From NCBI RefSeq assembly GCF_014207705.1, contig NZ_JACHIU010000001.1:1426001-1490000 (forward strand): a DNA stretch of 64,000 nucleotides, read 5' to 3'. Positions 19,302-28,537 of this stretch are shown piece after piece. The position numbers were made by a program, and so were the translations under genes. The notes beneath the pieces were generated by a model. It saw only the letters and a program-made list of their open reading frames with translations, was not told where the DNA came from and searched no databases. Origin of the DNA: Sphaerisporangium rubeum. Lineage in GTDB: Bacteria; Actinomycetota; Actinomycetes; Streptosporangiales; Streptosporangiaceae. Every line of letters begins with the position of its first letter. Position 1 is the first letter of the stretch.

Positions 19302-19718
19302 ATGCTGATCCCGCGCAGGGTCAAGCACCGCAAGCAGCACCGGCCTGACCGCAGTGGCGCCGCCAAGGGCGGCACCAGGGTCACGTTCGGTGAGTTCGGC
19401 ATCCAGGCGCTTGAGCACCACTACGTGACCAACCGCCAGATCGAGGCCGCGCGTATCGCCATGACCCGGCACATCCGCCGTGGCGGCAAGGTGTGGATCA
19501 ACATCTTCCCCGACCGCCCGCTGACCAAGAAGCCGGCCGAGACCCGCATGGGTTCCGGTAAGGGTTCGCCGGAGTGGTGGATCGCGAACGTCAAGCCGGG
19601 TCGCGTGATGTTCGAGCTGTCCGGTGTGTCCGAGCCGGTGGCCCGTGAGGCCCTCCGGCGCGCGATGCACAAACTCCCGATGAAGTGCCGGTTCGTCAAG
19701 CGCGAGGTCGAGGTCTGA
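19302..19718 (+). CDS. rplP: 50S ribosomal protein L16
   Basis: Encodes 138 aa from ATG 19302, two bases after rps[16 protein letters not shown] and the loop [24 protein letters not shown] identify L16, which contacts the A-site tRNA elbow. Its TGA (19716-19718) overlaps an ATG that opens an 18-codon frame leading exactly to rpmC. Confidence 0.98.
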   Translation: MLIPRRVKHRKQHRPDRSGAAKGGTRVTFGEFGIQALEHHYVTNRQIEAARIAMTRHIRRGGKVWINIFPDRPLTKKPAETRMGSGKGSPEWWIANVKPGRVMFELSGVSEPVAREALRRAMHKLPMKCRFVKREVEV

Positions 19719-19774
19719 TGACGCGCGTGATCAAGGACGTCCGGACTGTGAAGCGTGAAGTGGGTGAGGCGTGA
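19718..19774 (+). CDS. Putative 18-codon bridging mini-ORF between rplP and rpmC
   Basis: ATG 19718 overlaps the rplP stop (TGATG). The frame runs 18 codons ([18 protein letters not shown]) and stops at TGA 19772-19774, which overlaps the rpmC ATG, again as TGATG. The reading frame therefore fills the intergenic gap exactly. It contains the purine-rich GGGTGAGG that could serve rpmC. The peptide has no recognised family. It may only carry ribosomes from one cistron to the next; that is inference, supported by two similar cases at 21671 and 23413. Confidence 0.45.
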   Translation: MTRVIKDVRTVKREVGEA

Positions 19775-20010
19775 TGGCCAAGGGCCTGACCGCCGGTGAG
19801 CTGCGGACTTCTGACCAGGACGAGCTGGTGCAGAAGCTCAAGGAAGCCAAGGAGGAGCTGTTCAACCTCCGCTTCCAGGCGGCGACCGGTCAGTTGGAAA
19901 GCCACGGTCGGCTCCGCGCCGTCCGGCGCGAGATCGCCCGTATCTACACCGTGATGCGCGAGCGCGAGCTCGGCATCGTCACGGTCGAGAAGGAGCCGAG
20001 CGATGGCTGA
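19774..20010 (+). CDS. rpmC: 50S ribosomal protein L29
   Basis: Encodes 78 aa from ATG 19774, preferred to the adjacent GTG at 19771 because ATG forms TGATG with the preceding mini-ORF and gives [11 protein letters not shown]. The helical hairpin with [17 protein letters not shown] is diagnostic. L29 lies at the tunnel exit beside L23. The end overlaps rpsQ by 8 nt. Confidence 0.95.
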   Translation: MAKGLTAGELRTSDQDELVQKLKEAKEELFNLRFQAATGQLESHGRLRAVRREIARIYTVMRERELGIVTVEKEPSDG

Positions 20011-20284
20011 GACAACAGAGACCACCAAGCAGGCGCGGAACTACCGCAAGACCCGTGAGGGTCTGGTCGTCAGCGACAAGATGGACAAGACCGTCGTCGT
20101 CGCCGTCGAGGACCGCGTCAAGCACCCGCTGTACGGCAAGGTCATCCGCCGTACGACCAAGTACAAGGCCCACGACGAGGGCAACACCTGCGGCGTCGGC
20201 GACCGCGTGCTCCTGATGGAGACCCGGCCGCTGTCCGCCACCAAGCGGTGGCGGGTCGTGGAGATCCTCGAGCGGGCCAAGTAA
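20003..20284 (+). CDS. rpsQ: 30S ribosomal protein S17
   Basis: Encodes 93 aa from ATG 20003, overlapping the end of rpm[41 protein letters not shown] is typical S17, an early binder of the 16S 5' domain. A 139-bp gap holding a strong hairpin separates it from rplN. Confidence 0.97.
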   Translation: MAETTETTKQARNYRKTREGLVVSDKMDKTVVVAVEDRVKHPLYGKVIRRTTKYKAHDEGNTCGVGDRVLLMETRPLSATKRWRVVEILERAK

Positions 20285-20327
20285 GTCGCTCAGGCGGGTC
20301 CCGCGAGGGGCTCGCCGGAGCGTCACC

Positions 20328-20354
20328 CCCGTCACCGGCGCGGCCGGTGACGGG
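20328..20354 (+). other. 12-bp stem hairpin between rpsQ and rplN
   Basis: CCCGTCACCGGC (20328-20339) and GCCGGTGACGGG (20343-20354) form a perfect stem over a 3-nt loop. There is no T run, so this is not a classical terminator. It could be an RNA-processing or attenuation site at the S10/spc boundary. Confidence 0.55.
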
Positions 20355-20423
20355 CGCATGAGACCAGAATCTAGTTCCGCCAGGCTCAGAGAATGAGAAC
20401 CGGCGTGACACACGGGAGTTGAC

Positions 20424-20792
20424 GTGATCCAGCAGGAGTCGCGGCTCAAGGTCGCCGACAACACGGGTGCCAAGGAGATCCTGTGCATCCGGGTGCTCGG
20501 CGGCTCGGGTCGGCGCTACGCGGGTATCGGCGACATCATCGTCGCGACGGTGAAGGACGCCCTTCCCGCCGCGGGTGTCAAGAAGGGTGATGTGGTCAAG
20601 GCTGTCGTGGTGCGCACCGCCAAGGAGCGCCGCCGCCCCGACGGCTCCTACATCCGCTTCGACGAGAACGCCGCGGTCATCATCAAGGACAGCGGTGACC
20701 CTCGGGGCACGCGTATCTTCGGTCCGGTGGGTCGCGAGCTGCGCGAGAAGAAGTTCATGCGCATCATCTCGCTCGCGCCGGAGGTGTTGTAA
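20424..20792 (+). CDS. rplN: 50S ribosomal protein L14
   Basis: Encodes 122 aa from GTG 20424 with GGGAG at 20414-20418. [28 protein letters not shown] and the ending [12 protein letters not shown] are canonical. L14 forms part of the subunit interface and binds the silencing factor RsfS in other bacteria. The rplX ATG follows directly after its stop. Confidence 0.98.
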   Translation: MIQQESRLKVADNTGAKEILCIRVLGGSGRRYAGIGDIIVATVKDALPAAGVKKGDVVKAVVVRTAKERRRPDGSYIRFDENAAVIIKDSGDPRGTRIFGPVGRELREKKFMRIISLAPEVL

Positions 20793-21101
20793 ATGCCGAA
20801 GCTGCATGTGAAGAAGGGTGACCTCGTCCTGGTCATCGCCGGTAAGGACAAGGGTGCCAAGGGCCGTGTGATCCAGGCGCTGCCGCGGGAGGACCGCGTC
20901 ATCGTCGAGGGTGTCAACATGGTCAAGAAGCACTCCAAGGTGACCCACCAGGGTCCGCGCGGCGCCAAGGAAGGCGGCGTGCAGACCATGGAGGCCTCCA
21001 TCCACGTGAGCAACGTCAAGAAGCTCAAGGATGAAGAGAAGAAGGACGACAAGCCCGCCAAGAAGGCCGCCAAGGCCGACGAATCGGGTGAGGACAACTG
21101 A
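20793..21101 (+). CDS. rplX: 50S ribosomal protein L24
   Basis: Encodes 102 aa from ATG 20793, no gap from rplN. A KOW motif ([22 protein letters not shown]) and NMVKKHSK follow. The last 25 residues form a Lys/Ala/Asp tail ([15 protein letters not shown]). L24 is an assembly initiator. The stop overlaps rplE (TGATG). Confidence 0.97.
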   Translation: MPKLHVKKGDLVLVIAGKDKGAKGRVIQALPREDRVIVEGVNMVKKHSKVTHQGPRGAKEGGVQTMEASIHVSNVKKLKDEEKKDDKPAKKAAKADESGEDN

Positions 21102-21670
21102 TGACCGCCACCACTGAGACCAGGCCCGCGCCTCGCCTCAAGGAGCGTTACCGCGCGGAGATCGCCGACAAGCTCCGCGAGCAGTTCGGCATCGAGAACG
21201 CCATGCAGATCCCCCGGCTCACCAAGATCAAGGTGAACATGGGTGTCGGCGAGGCGGCTCGGGACTCCAAGCTGATCGAGGGCGCCGTCCGCGACCTGAC
21301 CGCCATCACCGGTCAGAAGCCGGCCGTCGCGCACGCGCGCAAGTCCATCGCGCAGTTCAAGCTGCGTGAGGGCATGCCCATCGGCGCGCACGTGACGCTG
21401 CGCGGCGACCGCATGTGGGAGTTCCTCGACCGGCTGCTGTCGCTGGCCCTCCCGCGTATCCGTGACTTCCGCGGCCTTTCCCCCAAGCAGTTCGACGGCA
21501 ACGGGAACTACACCTTCGGCCTGACCGAGCAGGTGATGTTCCACGAGGTCGACCAGGACAAGGTGGACCGCCAGCGGGGCATGGACATCACGGTCGTGAC
21601 CACCGCGACCGACGACGACCAGGGCCGGGCGCTGCTCAAGCTTCTCGGCTTCCCGTTCAAGGACGCGTAA
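21101..21670 (+). CDS. rplE: 50S ribosomal protein L5
   Basis: Encodes 189 aa from the ATG overlapping rplX. The patterns [29 protein letters not shown] and [28 protein letters not shown] are diagnostic. L5 binds 5S rRNA with L18 and contacts the P-site tRNA. Its TAA is followed at once by a 12-codon GTG frame that leads into rpsZ. Confidence 0.98.
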   Translation: MTATTETRPAPRLKERYRAEIADKLREQFGIENAMQIPRLTKIKVNMGVGEAARDSKLIEGAVRDLTAITGQKPAVAHARKSIAQFKLREGMPIGAHVTLRGDRMWEFLDRLLSLALPRIRDFRGLSPKQFDGNGNYTFGLTEQVMFHEVDQDKVDRQRGMDITVVTTATDDDQGRALLKLLGFPFKDA

Positions 21671-21709
21671 GTGGCCGGGACGGCTGAGATTCGCGAAAGG
21701 AAGGCCTGA
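21671..21709 (+). CDS. Putative 12-codon bridging mini-ORF between rplE and rpsZ
   Basis: GTG 21671 abuts the rplE TAA. The frame ([12 protein letters not shown]) ends in TGA 21707-21709, overlapping the rpsZ ATG as TGATG. The gap of 38 nt is thus completely open, and its end carries the GAAAGGAAGG that would be the rpsZ ribosome-binding site. This is one of three such gap-filling frames in the spc operon. Existence as a translated unit is inferred, not shown. Confidence 0.38.
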   Translation: MAGTAEIRERKA

Positions 21710-21894
21710 TGGCCAAGAAGTCCCTGATCGCCAAGGCGGCGCGCAAGCCGAAGTTCGGCGTCCGGGCCTACACCCGGTGCTCGCGGTGCGGGCGGCCTCG
21801 CGCCGTCTACCGCAAGTTCGGCCTGTGCCGCGTGTGCTTCCGTGAGATGGCGCACCGCGGCGAGCTGCCGGGCATCACCAAGTCGAGCTGGTAG
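21709..21894 (+). CDS. rpsZ: 30S ribosomal protein S14, type Z (zinc-binding)
   Basis: Encodes 61 aa, the short form of S14. Cys24, Cys27, Cys40 and Cys43 (CSRCG and CRVC) make a zinc ribbon, so this is the zinc-dependent paralogue. Actinobacteria often hold a longer zinc-free S14 elsewhere under Zur control; none is in this window. It binds late in 30S head assembly. Confidence 0.97.
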   Translation: MAKKSLIAKAARKPKFGVRAYTRCSRCGRPRAVYRKFGLCRVCFREMAHRGELPGITKSSW

Positions 21895-22069
21895 ACCCCG
21901 CGCGGGCTCCTCTTGCAGGGGCGGCGTCACGAGAGCCCCCTCCGGGAGGGGCCCGCACGGTGCCGGCCGCACATCGAAGAAGACATATCAACCGGGTGCC
22001 GCACACGCGGCGCCCACGACCACACCGTAGGTCCCATGCGGGAAACCGCGGTGAGGAGGGCCACCGGCC

Positions 22070-22468
22070 ATGACGATGACCGACCCGATCGCGGACATGC
22101 TTACGCGTCTGCGAAACGCGAATTCGGCGTATCACGACACCGTGAACATGCCGTACTCGAAGATCAAGGCGCACATCGCCGAGATCCTCCAGCAGGAGGG
22201 CTACATCCAGTCCTGGTCCGTCGAGGACGCCAAGGTCGGGAAGAACCTCGTGGTGGAGCTCAAGTTCGGGCCTACGCGTGAACGGTCCATCGCGGGCCTG
22301 CGCCGGGTTTCCAAGCCCGGTCTGCGGGTCTATGCAAAGAAGGACAACCTGCCCAAGGTCCTGGGCGGTCTCGGCGTCGCGATCATCTCGACGTCCGGTG
22401 GCCTCATGACCGACAAGCAGGCCGGCAAGCGTGGTGTGGGCGGGGAAGTCCTCGCCTACGTTTGGTGA
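22070..22468 (+). CDS. rpsH: 30S ribosomal protein S8
   Basis: Encodes 132 aa from ATG 22070 with GAGGAGG at 22053-22059; an in-frame ATG at 22076 is a less favoured alternative. [21 protein letters not shown] and the ending [14 protein letters not shown] are canonical. In E. coli S8 represses the spc operon. The 175-bp gap upstream contains only a 6-bp hairpin (CCCCTC/GAGGGG) near 21938-21955. Confidence 0.97.
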   Translation: MTMTDPIADMLTRLRNANSAYHDTVNMPYSKIKAHIAEILQQEGYIQSWSVEDAKVGKNLVVELKFGPTRERSIAGLRRVSKPGLRVYAKKDNLPKVLGGLGVAIISTSGGLMTDKQAGKRGVGGEVLAYVW

Positions 22469-22487
22469 CGAGGGGAGGCACAACAGC

Positions 22488-23030
22488 ATGTCGAGAATTG
22501 GACGGCTGCCCATCCCCGTACCGAACGGTGTCGATATCACCATCGACGGCCGGGCTGTCACGGTCAAGGGGCCGAAGGGCACACTTTCGCACACCGTTGC
22601 GGAGCCGATCGAGGTCGGTCGCGGCGACGACGGGAACATCACCGTCTCCCGCCCGAACGACGAGAACAAGGTCCGCGCGCTGCACGGGTTGTCCCGCACG
22701 CTGATCGCCAACATGGTGGACGGCGTGACCAAGGGGTACAGCAAGACGCTGGAGATCCACGGCGTCGGCTACCGCGTCCAGGCCAAGGGCCCGACGCAGC
22801 TGGAGTTCTCGCTGGGCTTCAGCCACCCCGTGATCGTCGACGCCCCTGAGGGCGTGAGCTTCCGCGTCGACCGGCCGACCCTGTTCCACGTGGACGGCAT
22901 CGACAAGCAGAAGGTCGGCGAGGTCGCGGCGAACATTCGCAAGCTGCGCAAGCCCGACCCCTACAAGGCCAAGGGCGTGCGGTACCAGGGCGAAGTGATC
23001 CGCCGCAAGGTCGGAAAGGCTGGTAAGTAG
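22488..23030 (+). CDS. rplF: 50S ribosomal protein L6
   Basis: Encodes 180 aa from ATG 22488 after [38 protein letters not shown] and the ending [27 protein letters not shown] mark L6, which lies near the factor-binding site. It is followed two bases later by rplR. Confidence 0.98.
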   Translation: MSRIGRLPIPVPNGVDITIDGRAVTVKGPKGTLSHTVAEPIEVGRGDDGNITVSRPNDENKVRALHGLSRTLIANMVDGVTKGYSKTLEIHGVGYRVQAKGPTQLEFSLGFSHPVIVDAPEGVSFRVDRPTLFHVDGIDKQKVGEVAANIRKLRKPDPYKAKGVRYQGEVIRRKVGKAGK

Positions 23031-23032
23031 TC

Positions 23033-23413
23033 ATGGCCTTCACCAAGATCGCCAAGCACAGGGCCGCGCGCGCTCTCTCGCGCTCGCGCCGTCACCGCCG
23101 CGTCCGCAAGAAGGTCGTCGGCTCGGCGGTTCGTCCGCGTCTGGTCGTCAACCGTTCCGCGCGGCACCTGTTCGTGCAGATCGTCGACGACACCGCCGGT
23201 CACACGCTGGTGAGCGCGTCCACCCTGGACTCCTCCCTGCGCACCGCCGACGGCACCAAGACCGACAAGGCGAAGAAGGTCGGCGAGCTCCTCGCTCAGC
23301 GGGCCAAGGCCGCCGGGATCAACGCCGTCGTGTTCGACCGCGGCGGCAACCGCTACGCGGGCCGCATCGCGGCGCTCGCGGACAGCGCCCGTGAAGGCGG
23401 GCTGGAGTTCTGA
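23033..23413 (+). CDS. rplR: 50S ribosomal protein L18
   Basis: Encodes 126 aa from ATG 23033. [34 protein letters not shown] and [28 protein letters not shown] are diagnostic of L18, the main 5S rRNA binder. Its TGA overlaps an ATG opening a 16-codon frame that leads exactly to rpsE. Confidence 0.98.
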   Translation: MAFTKIAKHRAARALSRSRRHRRVRKKVVGSAVRPRLVVNRSARHLFVQIVDDTAGHTLVSASTLDSSLRTADGTKTDKAKKVGELLAQRAKAAGINAVVFDRGGNRYAGRIAALADSAREGGLEF

Positions 23414-23463
23414 TGTCTCCGGCCAGCAACGTGACCAAGAGCAATGAGGAGAGGAACCACTGA
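23413..23463 (+). CDS. Putative 16-codon bridging mini-ORF between rplR and rpsE
   Basis: ATG 23413 overlaps the rplR stop (TGATG). The frame ([16 protein letters not shown]) ends in TGA 23461-23463, overlapping the rpsE ATG (TGATG). As at 19718, both junctions are overlapping stop-start pairs and the gap has no untranslated base. The GAGGAGAGG inside it is the likely rpsE ribosome-binding site. No family is recognised. Confidence 0.45.
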   Translation: MSPASNVTKSNEERNH

Positions 23464-24095
23464 TGGCTGCAGCTCCGCGTCGCGGCGCCGGCGGCGGTGG
23501 TGAGCGGCGTGACCGTCGCGACGATCGCCGCGGTGGTGCCGCAGACAAGGGCGTCTCGTACATCGAGCGCGTCGTGAAGATCAACCGGGTGGCCAAGGTC
23601 GTCAAGGGCGGCCGGCGCTTCAGCTTCACCGCCCTGGTCGTCGTCGGCGACGGCAACGGCCTGGTCGGTGTCGGCTACGGCAAGGCCAAGGAGGTGCCCG
23701 CGGCGATCGCCAAGGGTGTCGAAGAGGCCAAGAAGCACTTCTTCAAGGTGCCGCGCATCCAGGGCACCATCCCGCACACCTCGCAGGGCGAGGACGCCGC
23801 GGGTGTCGTGCTGCTGCGTCCGGCGTCCGCCGGTACCGGTGTCATCGCCGGCGGCCCGGTGCGCGCCGTGCTGGAGTGCGCCGGCATCCACGACGTGCTG
23901 TCGAAGTCGCTCGGCTCCGACAACCCGATCAACATCGTCCACGCCACCGTGGCGGCTCTGAAGGGCCTCAGCAGGCCCGAGGAGATCGCGGCGCGCCGTG
24001 GGCTCCCGATCGAGCACGTGGCCCCCGTACGCATGCTCAAGGCCCGCGCCGAGGGCATCGCCGAGGCCGCGGCAGCCGCCAAGGCGGTGAGCTGA
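23463..24095 (+). CDS. rpsE: 30S ribosomal protein S5
   Basis: Encodes 210 aa. A low-complexity Gly/Arg/Asp N-terminus ([20 protein letters not shown]) precedes the double-stranded-RNA-binding domain ([26 protein letters not shown]) and the C-terminal domain ([19 protein letters not shown]). The Gly/Arg tail is common in actinobacterial S5. It takes part in accuracy and mRNA entry. rpmD follows after 3 bp. Confidence 0.97.
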   Translation: MAAAPRRGAGGGGERRDRRDDRRGGAADKGVSYIERVVKINRVAKVVKGGRRFSFTALVVVGDGNGLVGVGYGKAKEVPAAIAKGVEEAKKHFFKVPRIQGTIPHTSQGEDAAGVVLLRPASAGTGVIAGGPVRAVLECAGIHDVLSKSLGSDNPINIVHATVAALKGLSRPEEIAARRGLPIEHVAPVRMLKARAEGIAEAAAAAKAVS

Positions 24096-24098
24096 CCG

Positions 24099-24281
24099 AT
24101 GGCGCGTCTTCGGATCACCCAGGTCCGGTCCAAGATCGGTGGCAAGCAGAACCAGCGCGACTCGCTTCGCTCGCTGGGCCTGAAGCGGATCGGCGACGTC
24201 GTCGTCAAGGAGGACCGCCCCGAGGTCAGGGGACAGGTCGCCAAGGTGACGCACCTCGTCGTGGTTGAAGAGGTCGAATAG
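24099..24281 (+). CDS. rpmD: 50S ribosomal protein L30
   Basis: Encodes 60 aa. [29 protein letters not shown] is the L30 signature. The length is normal for the short bacterial form. It lies between rpsE and rplO with gaps of 3 and 2 bp. Confidence 0.97.
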   Translation: MARLRITQVRSKIGGKQNQRDSLRSLGLKRIGDVVVKEDRPEVRGQVAKVTHLVVVEEVE

Positions 24282-24283
24282 TC

Positions 24284-24751
24284 ATGGCTAACGCAGAGAA
24301 CAACGAGCGTCCGCTCGGTATCCACGACCTGCGGCCGGCCAAGGGAGCCAACCGCGCCAAGGTCCGCAAGGGCCGCGGCGAGGCCTCCAAGGGCAAGACC
24401 GCCGGTCGTGGCACCAAGGGCACCAAGTCCCGTTCCAAGGTCCCTCTCGGCTTCGAGGGCGGCCAGGTTCCGCTCCAGCGGCGGCTGCCGAAGCTCAAGG
24501 GCTTCTCCAACGCGCTGTTCAAGACGACCTATCAGGTCGTGAACCTGGACAAGCTCGGCGAGCTGTTCCCCGACGGCGGAGACGTCACGGTGGACACCCT
24601 CGTGGAGCGTGGCGCGGTACGCAAGAACCAGCCGGTGAAGGTCCTGGGAACCGGCGACATCTCGGTGGCGTTGAACGTGCGAGCGCACGCTTTCTCCGCC
24701 TCCGCGAAAGACAAGATCGCTGCGGCCGGTGGCTCCGTCACCGAGTTGTAG
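24284..24751 (+). CDS. rplO: 50S ribosomal protein L15
   Basis: Encodes 155 aa from ATG 24284. The Gly/Lys-rich N-terminus ([38 protein letters not shown]) is characteristic. L15 is a late assembly protein. It is the last gene of the spc group, followed by hairpins and secY. Confidence 0.97.
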   Translation: MANAENNERPLGIHDLRPAKGANRAKVRKGRGEASKGKTAGRGTKGTKSRSKVPLGFEGGQVPLQRRLPKLKGFSNALFKTTYQVVNLDKLGELFPDGGDVTVDTLVERGAVRKNQPVKVLGTGDISVALNVRAHAFSASAKDKIAAAGGSVTEL

Positions 24752-24765
24752 GCGGTGCAGTGCGA

Positions 24766-24836
24766 GGCGCGGAGGATCACTGTGAGCCTCCGCGCCCGTA
24801 GTGCGTTAGAGTGCGCTGGACAGAGGGGCTGTCCAG
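24766..24836 (+). other. Two hairpins between rplO and secY
   Basis: The first has a perfect 10-bp stem (GGCGCGGAGG at 24766-24775, CCTCCGCGCC at 24787-24796). The second has an 8-bp stem (CTGGACAG at 24816-24823, CTGTCCAG at 24829-24836) with loop AGGGG. Neither has a T run. They may mark partial termination or an mRNA-processing point upstream of secY. Confidence 0.5.
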
Positions 24837-24919
24837 GGTTCATTGATCAGAGATGTGCCGATGGATCACTCCCAGACCTTCGCTGACCCAAACCGCCTGA
24901 AAGGCGCGCAGGAGGGGCC

Positions 24920-26227
24920 GTGCTGACCGCGATTACCCGGGCGTTCCGTACGCCCGACCTGCGCAACAAACTGCTGTTCACGCTAGGAATCATCGCGTTG
25001 TTCCGGCTGGGCTCGGTGCTTCCGACGCCCGGCGTGCACACGACCAACGTCGAGCAGTGCTTGAAAGAGGCGCAGGCGAGCGACGCCGCCAACATCTACG
25101 GCATGGTGCAGTTGTTCAGCGGTGGCGCACTGCTGAAACTTTCCGTGTTCGCACTCGGAATCATGCCGTACATCACCGCGAGCATCATCCTTCAGTTGCT
25201 CACCGTGGTGATCCCGCGCCTGGAGGCCCTGAAGAAGGAGGGGCAGGCCGGTAACGCCAAGATCACGCAGTACACGCGTTACCTGACCATCGGCCTCGCG
25301 GTCCTCCAGTCGACCGCGTTCGTCGCGCTGGCCCGCACCGGGCAGCTCTTCCCGAACTGCCGCCAGTCCGTCCTGGTGAACCAGGACGTCTTCACCATCG
25401 TGACCATGGTCATCACCATGACCGCCGGCACCTCGGTGATCATGTGGCTCGGTGAGCTCATCACCGACCGCGGCGTCGGCAACGGCATGTCGATCCTGAT
25501 CTTCACTCAGGTCATCGCCGTCTTCCCGTCCGAGCTGCTGAACATCTTCCGCCAGAACGCCTTCACCTTCGTCGTGGTGATGGTGGTCGGAGTGTTCATG
25601 ATCGCGGCGGTCGTGTTCGTGGAACAGGCGCAACGCCGCATTCCCGTGCAGTACGCCAAGCGCATGGTGGGACGCCGCATGTACGGCGGCACGTCCACCT
25701 ACATCCCGCTGAAGGTGAACCAGGCGGGCATCATCCCCGTCATCTTCGCCTCCTCGCTGCTGTACCTCCCGCAGCTCGTGGTGTCGCTCTTCGGCCAGCA
25801 GCAGAACCCGAACGCCGTCGTCGAGTGGCTGGCGCAGAACCTCGTCACCGGCGACCACCCGGTGTACATGATCACGTTCTTCGTGCTGATCATCTTCTTC
25901 ACGTACTTCTACGTGTCCATCACCTTCAACCCCGTTGAAGTCGCGGACAACATGAAGAAGTACGGTGGATTCATCCCAGGCATCCGTCCGGGACGGCCGA
26001 CCGCCGAGTACCTCAGCTACGTGCTCATGCGGTTGACCGCCCCCGGCTCGCTCTACCTCGGCCTGATCTCCATGGTCCCGATCATCGCTCTGGCGGTGGC
26101 GGGTGCGAGCCAGAACTTCCCGTTCGGAGGCACGAGCATTCTGATCATGGTTGGAGTTGGGCTGGACACCGTGAAGCAGATCGAGAGCCAGCTGCAGCAG
26201 CGGAACTACGAGGGCTTCCTCAAGTAG
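24920..26227 (+). CDS. secY: Protein translocase subunit SecY
   Basis: Encodes 435 aa from GTG 24920 with GGAGGGG at 24911-24917. Ten membrane helices are visible. The plug and pore region ([30 protein letters not shown]) and the cytoplasmic loop ([43 protein letters not shown]) are standard. It forms the Sec channel in the plasma membrane. Its TAG shares one base with the adk GTG. Confidence 0.98.
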   Translation: MLTAITRAFRTPDLRNKLLFTLGIIALFRLGSVLPTPGVHTTNVEQCLKEAQASDAANIYGMVQLFSGGALLKLSVFALGIMPYITASIILQLLTVVIPRLEALKKEGQAGNAKITQYTRYLTIGLAVLQSTAFVALARTGQLFPNCRQSVLVNQDVFTIVTMVITMTAGTSVIMWLGELITDRGVGNGMSILIFTQVIAVFPSELLNIFRQNAFTFVVVMVVGVFMIAAVVFVEQAQRRIPVQYAKRMVGRRMYGGTSTYIPLKVNQAGIIPVIFASSLLYLPQLVVSLFGQQQNPNAVVEWLAQNLVTGDHPVYMITFFVLIIFFTYFYVSITFNPVEVADNMKKYGGFIPGIRPGRPTAEYLSYVLMRLTAPGSLYLGLISMVPIIALAVAGASQNFPFGGTSILIMVGVGLDTVKQIESQLQQRNYEGFLK

Positions 26228-26880
26228 TGCGCCTCGTCCTGGTCGGGCCCCCCGGAGCGGGCAAGGGGACACAGGCCCAGTTCATCGCATCGAACCTGTC
26301 CATCCCGAAGATTTCGACAGGTGACATCTTCCGTGCCAACGTGTCGGGCGGCACGGAACTCGGCAAGCTTGCCAAGGAGTACATGGACCGTGGAGACCTC
26401 GTGCCCGACGAGGTCACCATCGCCATGGTCCGCGACCGCCTCGCGAAGCCGGACGCGCAGGAGGGCTTCCTGCTGGACGGCTTCCCGCGGAACGTGCCGC
26501 AGGCGCAGACGCTGAACAAGATGCTGGCCGAGTTCGGCACCTCGCTCGATCTCGTCCTCGAGCTCGTCGTCGACGACGAGGAGGTCGTACGGCGGCTGGC
26601 GGGGCGCCGCACCTGCCGTTCCTGCGGCAAGGTGTGGCACGTGGTGTTCGATCCCTCCTCCAAGGAGGGGGTGTGCGATGTCTGCGGTGGCCAGTTGTTC
26701 CAGCGCGACGACGACCGCGAGGAGACGATCCGCCACCGGCTGGTCGTCTACCAACAGCAGACCGCGCCGCTGATCTCGTTCTACGCCGACGAGGGCATCC
26801 TGCACGGGGTGGACGCGACCGGCCCGGTGGAGGAGATCACGCAGCGCGCGATGCAGGTCCTGCGTCGTTTCGCCGACTGA
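26227..26880 (+). CDS. adk: Adenylate kinase (zinc-lid type)
   Basis: Encodes 217 aa from GTG 26227. It has the P-loop [10 protein letters not shown] (7-16), the AMP-binding region ISTGDIFR and the motif DGFPRN. The long LID domain carries Cys130, Cys133, Cys150 and Cys153, the four-cysteine zinc site. The enzyme interconverts ATP, AMP and ADP in the cytoplasm. The overlap with secY indicates coupled expression. Confidence 0.97.
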   Translation: MRLVLVGPPGAGKGTQAQFIASNLSIPKISTGDIFRANVSGGTELGKLAKEYMDRGDLVPDEVTIAMVRDRLAKPDAQEGFLLDGFPRNVPQAQTLNKMLAEFGTSLDLVLELVVDDEEVVRRLAGRRTCRSCGKVWHVVFDPSSKEGVCDVCGGQLFQRDDDREETIRHRLVVYQQQTAPLISFYADEGILHGVDATGPVEEITQRAMQVLRRFAD

Positions 26881-26909
26881 TCGAGTTCGCCGGCAGACAG
26901 AGAAGTTCG

Positions 26910-26938
26910 TTGGCCTACGCCACTTCTGGGGTGATACT
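26910..26938 (+). promoter_or_regulatory. Possible promoter upstream of map
   Basis: TTGGCC at 26910-26915, 17-nt spacer, GATACT at 26933-26938. The -10 lacks the preferred first T, so this is a weak call. It would give a leader of about 85 nt. Confidence 0.3.
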
Positions 26939-27027
26939 CCAGGGGTGGCGTTCGCCGTGTTGGGGGACAATCGGGGGAATCGCGACGCCTGCCCAGCCGT
27001 TGAACCCGCCCAGGGGGTGCCACTTCA

Positions 27028-27852
27028 GTGTTCAAGAAGAACAAGCACGGAATCCAGGTCAAGACGCCTGAGCAGCTCGGCAAGATGCGGGCCGCGGGTC
27101 TGGTGGTCGGACGCACGCTCGAACTGCTGCGGACGTCGGCGCGTCCCGGCATGACTCCGCTGGACCTGGACGCCATCGCCGAGAAGGCCATCCGCGACGA
27201 AGGCGCCGTGCCGTCCTTCAAGGGCTATCAGGGCTTTCCCGCGACCATCTGCGCGTCGGTCAACGACGAGGTGGTCCACGGCATCCCGGGGGACCACCGG
27301 CCGCTGCGCGAGGGCGACATCCTGTCCATCGACTGCGGTGCCATCCTCGACGGCTGGCACGGCGACTCGGCCATCACCGTGGCCGTCGGCGAGGTCGACC
27401 CGGCGCTCACCGAGCTGATGCGCGTCACCGAGGAGGCCATGTGGCGCGGCATCGCGGCCCTGGCCGTCGGCCGGCACCTGTCGGACGTCGGGCACGCGGT
27501 CGAGAAGTACGTGCGCTCTCAGGGCCGTTACGGCATCCCGCACGAGTACGGCGGCCACGGCATCGGCACCGAGATGCACATGGACCCGTGGGTGGCCAAC
27601 CACGGCAAGCCCGGCCGGGGTCCGAAGCTGGAGGCCGGCATGTGCTTCGCCATCGAGCCGATGGTGAACCTCGGCACCGAGCGCACCAGGGTGCTCGCCG
27701 ACGACTGGACCGTCGTCACCGTCGACGGCAAGCCCTCGGCGCACTTCGAGCACAGCGTCGCCGTGACCGATAATGGGCCTTGGGTGCTTACTGCCCTTGA
27801 CGGGGGAGAGGCACGGCTCACCGAGTTGCTGGGAGGGCGAGCCGGTTCCTGA
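27028..27852 (+). CDS. map: Methionine aminopeptidase type I
   Basis: Encodes 274 aa from GTG 27028. The five metal ligands are Asp102, Asp113, His177 (GGHGIG), Glu210 (AIEP) and Glu241, with His84 in the substrate pocket. There is no N-terminal SH3-like zinc extension, so it is the short type Ia form. It removes the initiator methionine from nascent proteins. The secY-adk-map order is conserved in many bacteria. Confidence 0.97.
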   Translation: MFKKNKHGIQVKTPEQLGKMRAAGLVVGRTLELLRTSARPGMTPLDLDAIAEKAIRDEGAVPSFKGYQGFPATICASVNDEVVHGIPGDHRPLREGDILSIDCGAILDGWHGDSAITVAVGEVDPALTELMRVTEEAMWRGIAALAVGRHLSDVGHAVEKYVRSQGRYGIPHEYGGHGIGTEMHMDPWVANHGKPGRGPKLEAGMCFAIEPMVNLGTERTRVLADDWTVVTVDGKPSAHFEHSVAVTDNGPWVLTALDGGEARLTELLGGRAGS

Positions 27853-27925
27853 GGCGCGGCGGGTCGTCAGGCCCGCGTCGCCTGTCTTGGGGACGGTCGC
27901 ATGCGCGTCAGGGAGTTGAGGTGTG

Positions 27926-28363
27926 ATGGCGGCGGCACCGGAGATGCGGGCGTCGGACGGCGACCGGGACAGGGTGGCCGGTGAGCTGCGCGAGCACGCC
28001 GCGCAGGGCAGGCTCACCATGGAGGAGTTCAGCGAGCGGCTGGAGCTGGTCTACCAGAGCCGCACGTACGGCGAGCTGCAGAGGATCACCTCCGACCTGC
28101 CGAGCACCGACCTCGCCGCCACGCCGGCGAAGGCCGAGGCGCCGGCGCGGGCCGGCCGTGACGACGCCGTTCGCAAAGGGCTCAAGGCCGCCTGGGGGTC
28201 GTGGGCCATGGTGGTGGCGATCTGCACGGTCATCTACCTGATGACCAGCCCTGGCGACTACTTCTGGCCCATGTGGGTCGGGGGGCCGTGGGGGGTGATC
28301 CTGCTCATCGGCTCGATCTTCGGCTTCGACATGAGTCATCATCCTCCGAACAAGGAACAGTGA
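27926..28363 (+). CDS. DUF1707 domain membrane protein
   Basis: Encodes 145 aa from ATG 27926; a GTG at 27923 is equally in frame. Residues about 7-60 match the DUF1707 pattern (MRASDGDRDRVAGELREHAAQGRLTMEEFSERLELVYQSRTYGELQRITSDLP). An Ala/Pro linker and two membrane helices follow (about 92-108 and 118-135). DUF1707 proteins are common in actinobacteria and are of unknown function, perhaps regulatory or structural at the membrane. GGGAG lies about 10 nt upstream. Confidence 0.85.
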   Translation: MAAAPEMRASDGDRDRVAGELREHAAQGRLTMEEFSERLELVYQSRTYGELQRITSDLPSTDLAATPAKAEAPARAGRDDAVRKGLKAAWGSWAMVVAICTVIYLMTSPGDYFWPMWVGGPWGVILLIGSIFGFDMSHHPPNKEQ

Positions 28364-28537
28364 TTTCGAAGCGTCCTAATGTGTCGTTGTGCACGTTCGG
28401 CGGTGAGTGTGTATTCGTACGCAGATCGGTGGGTCACGGCTTCCTAATGTGAGCGCTGTCCGGAAACGAGCGGCACCGCTCACCGGGCACGGGGAACCGT
28501 CCTCGATTCCCGAGGACGCTCGCAACCAGGAGGAACC

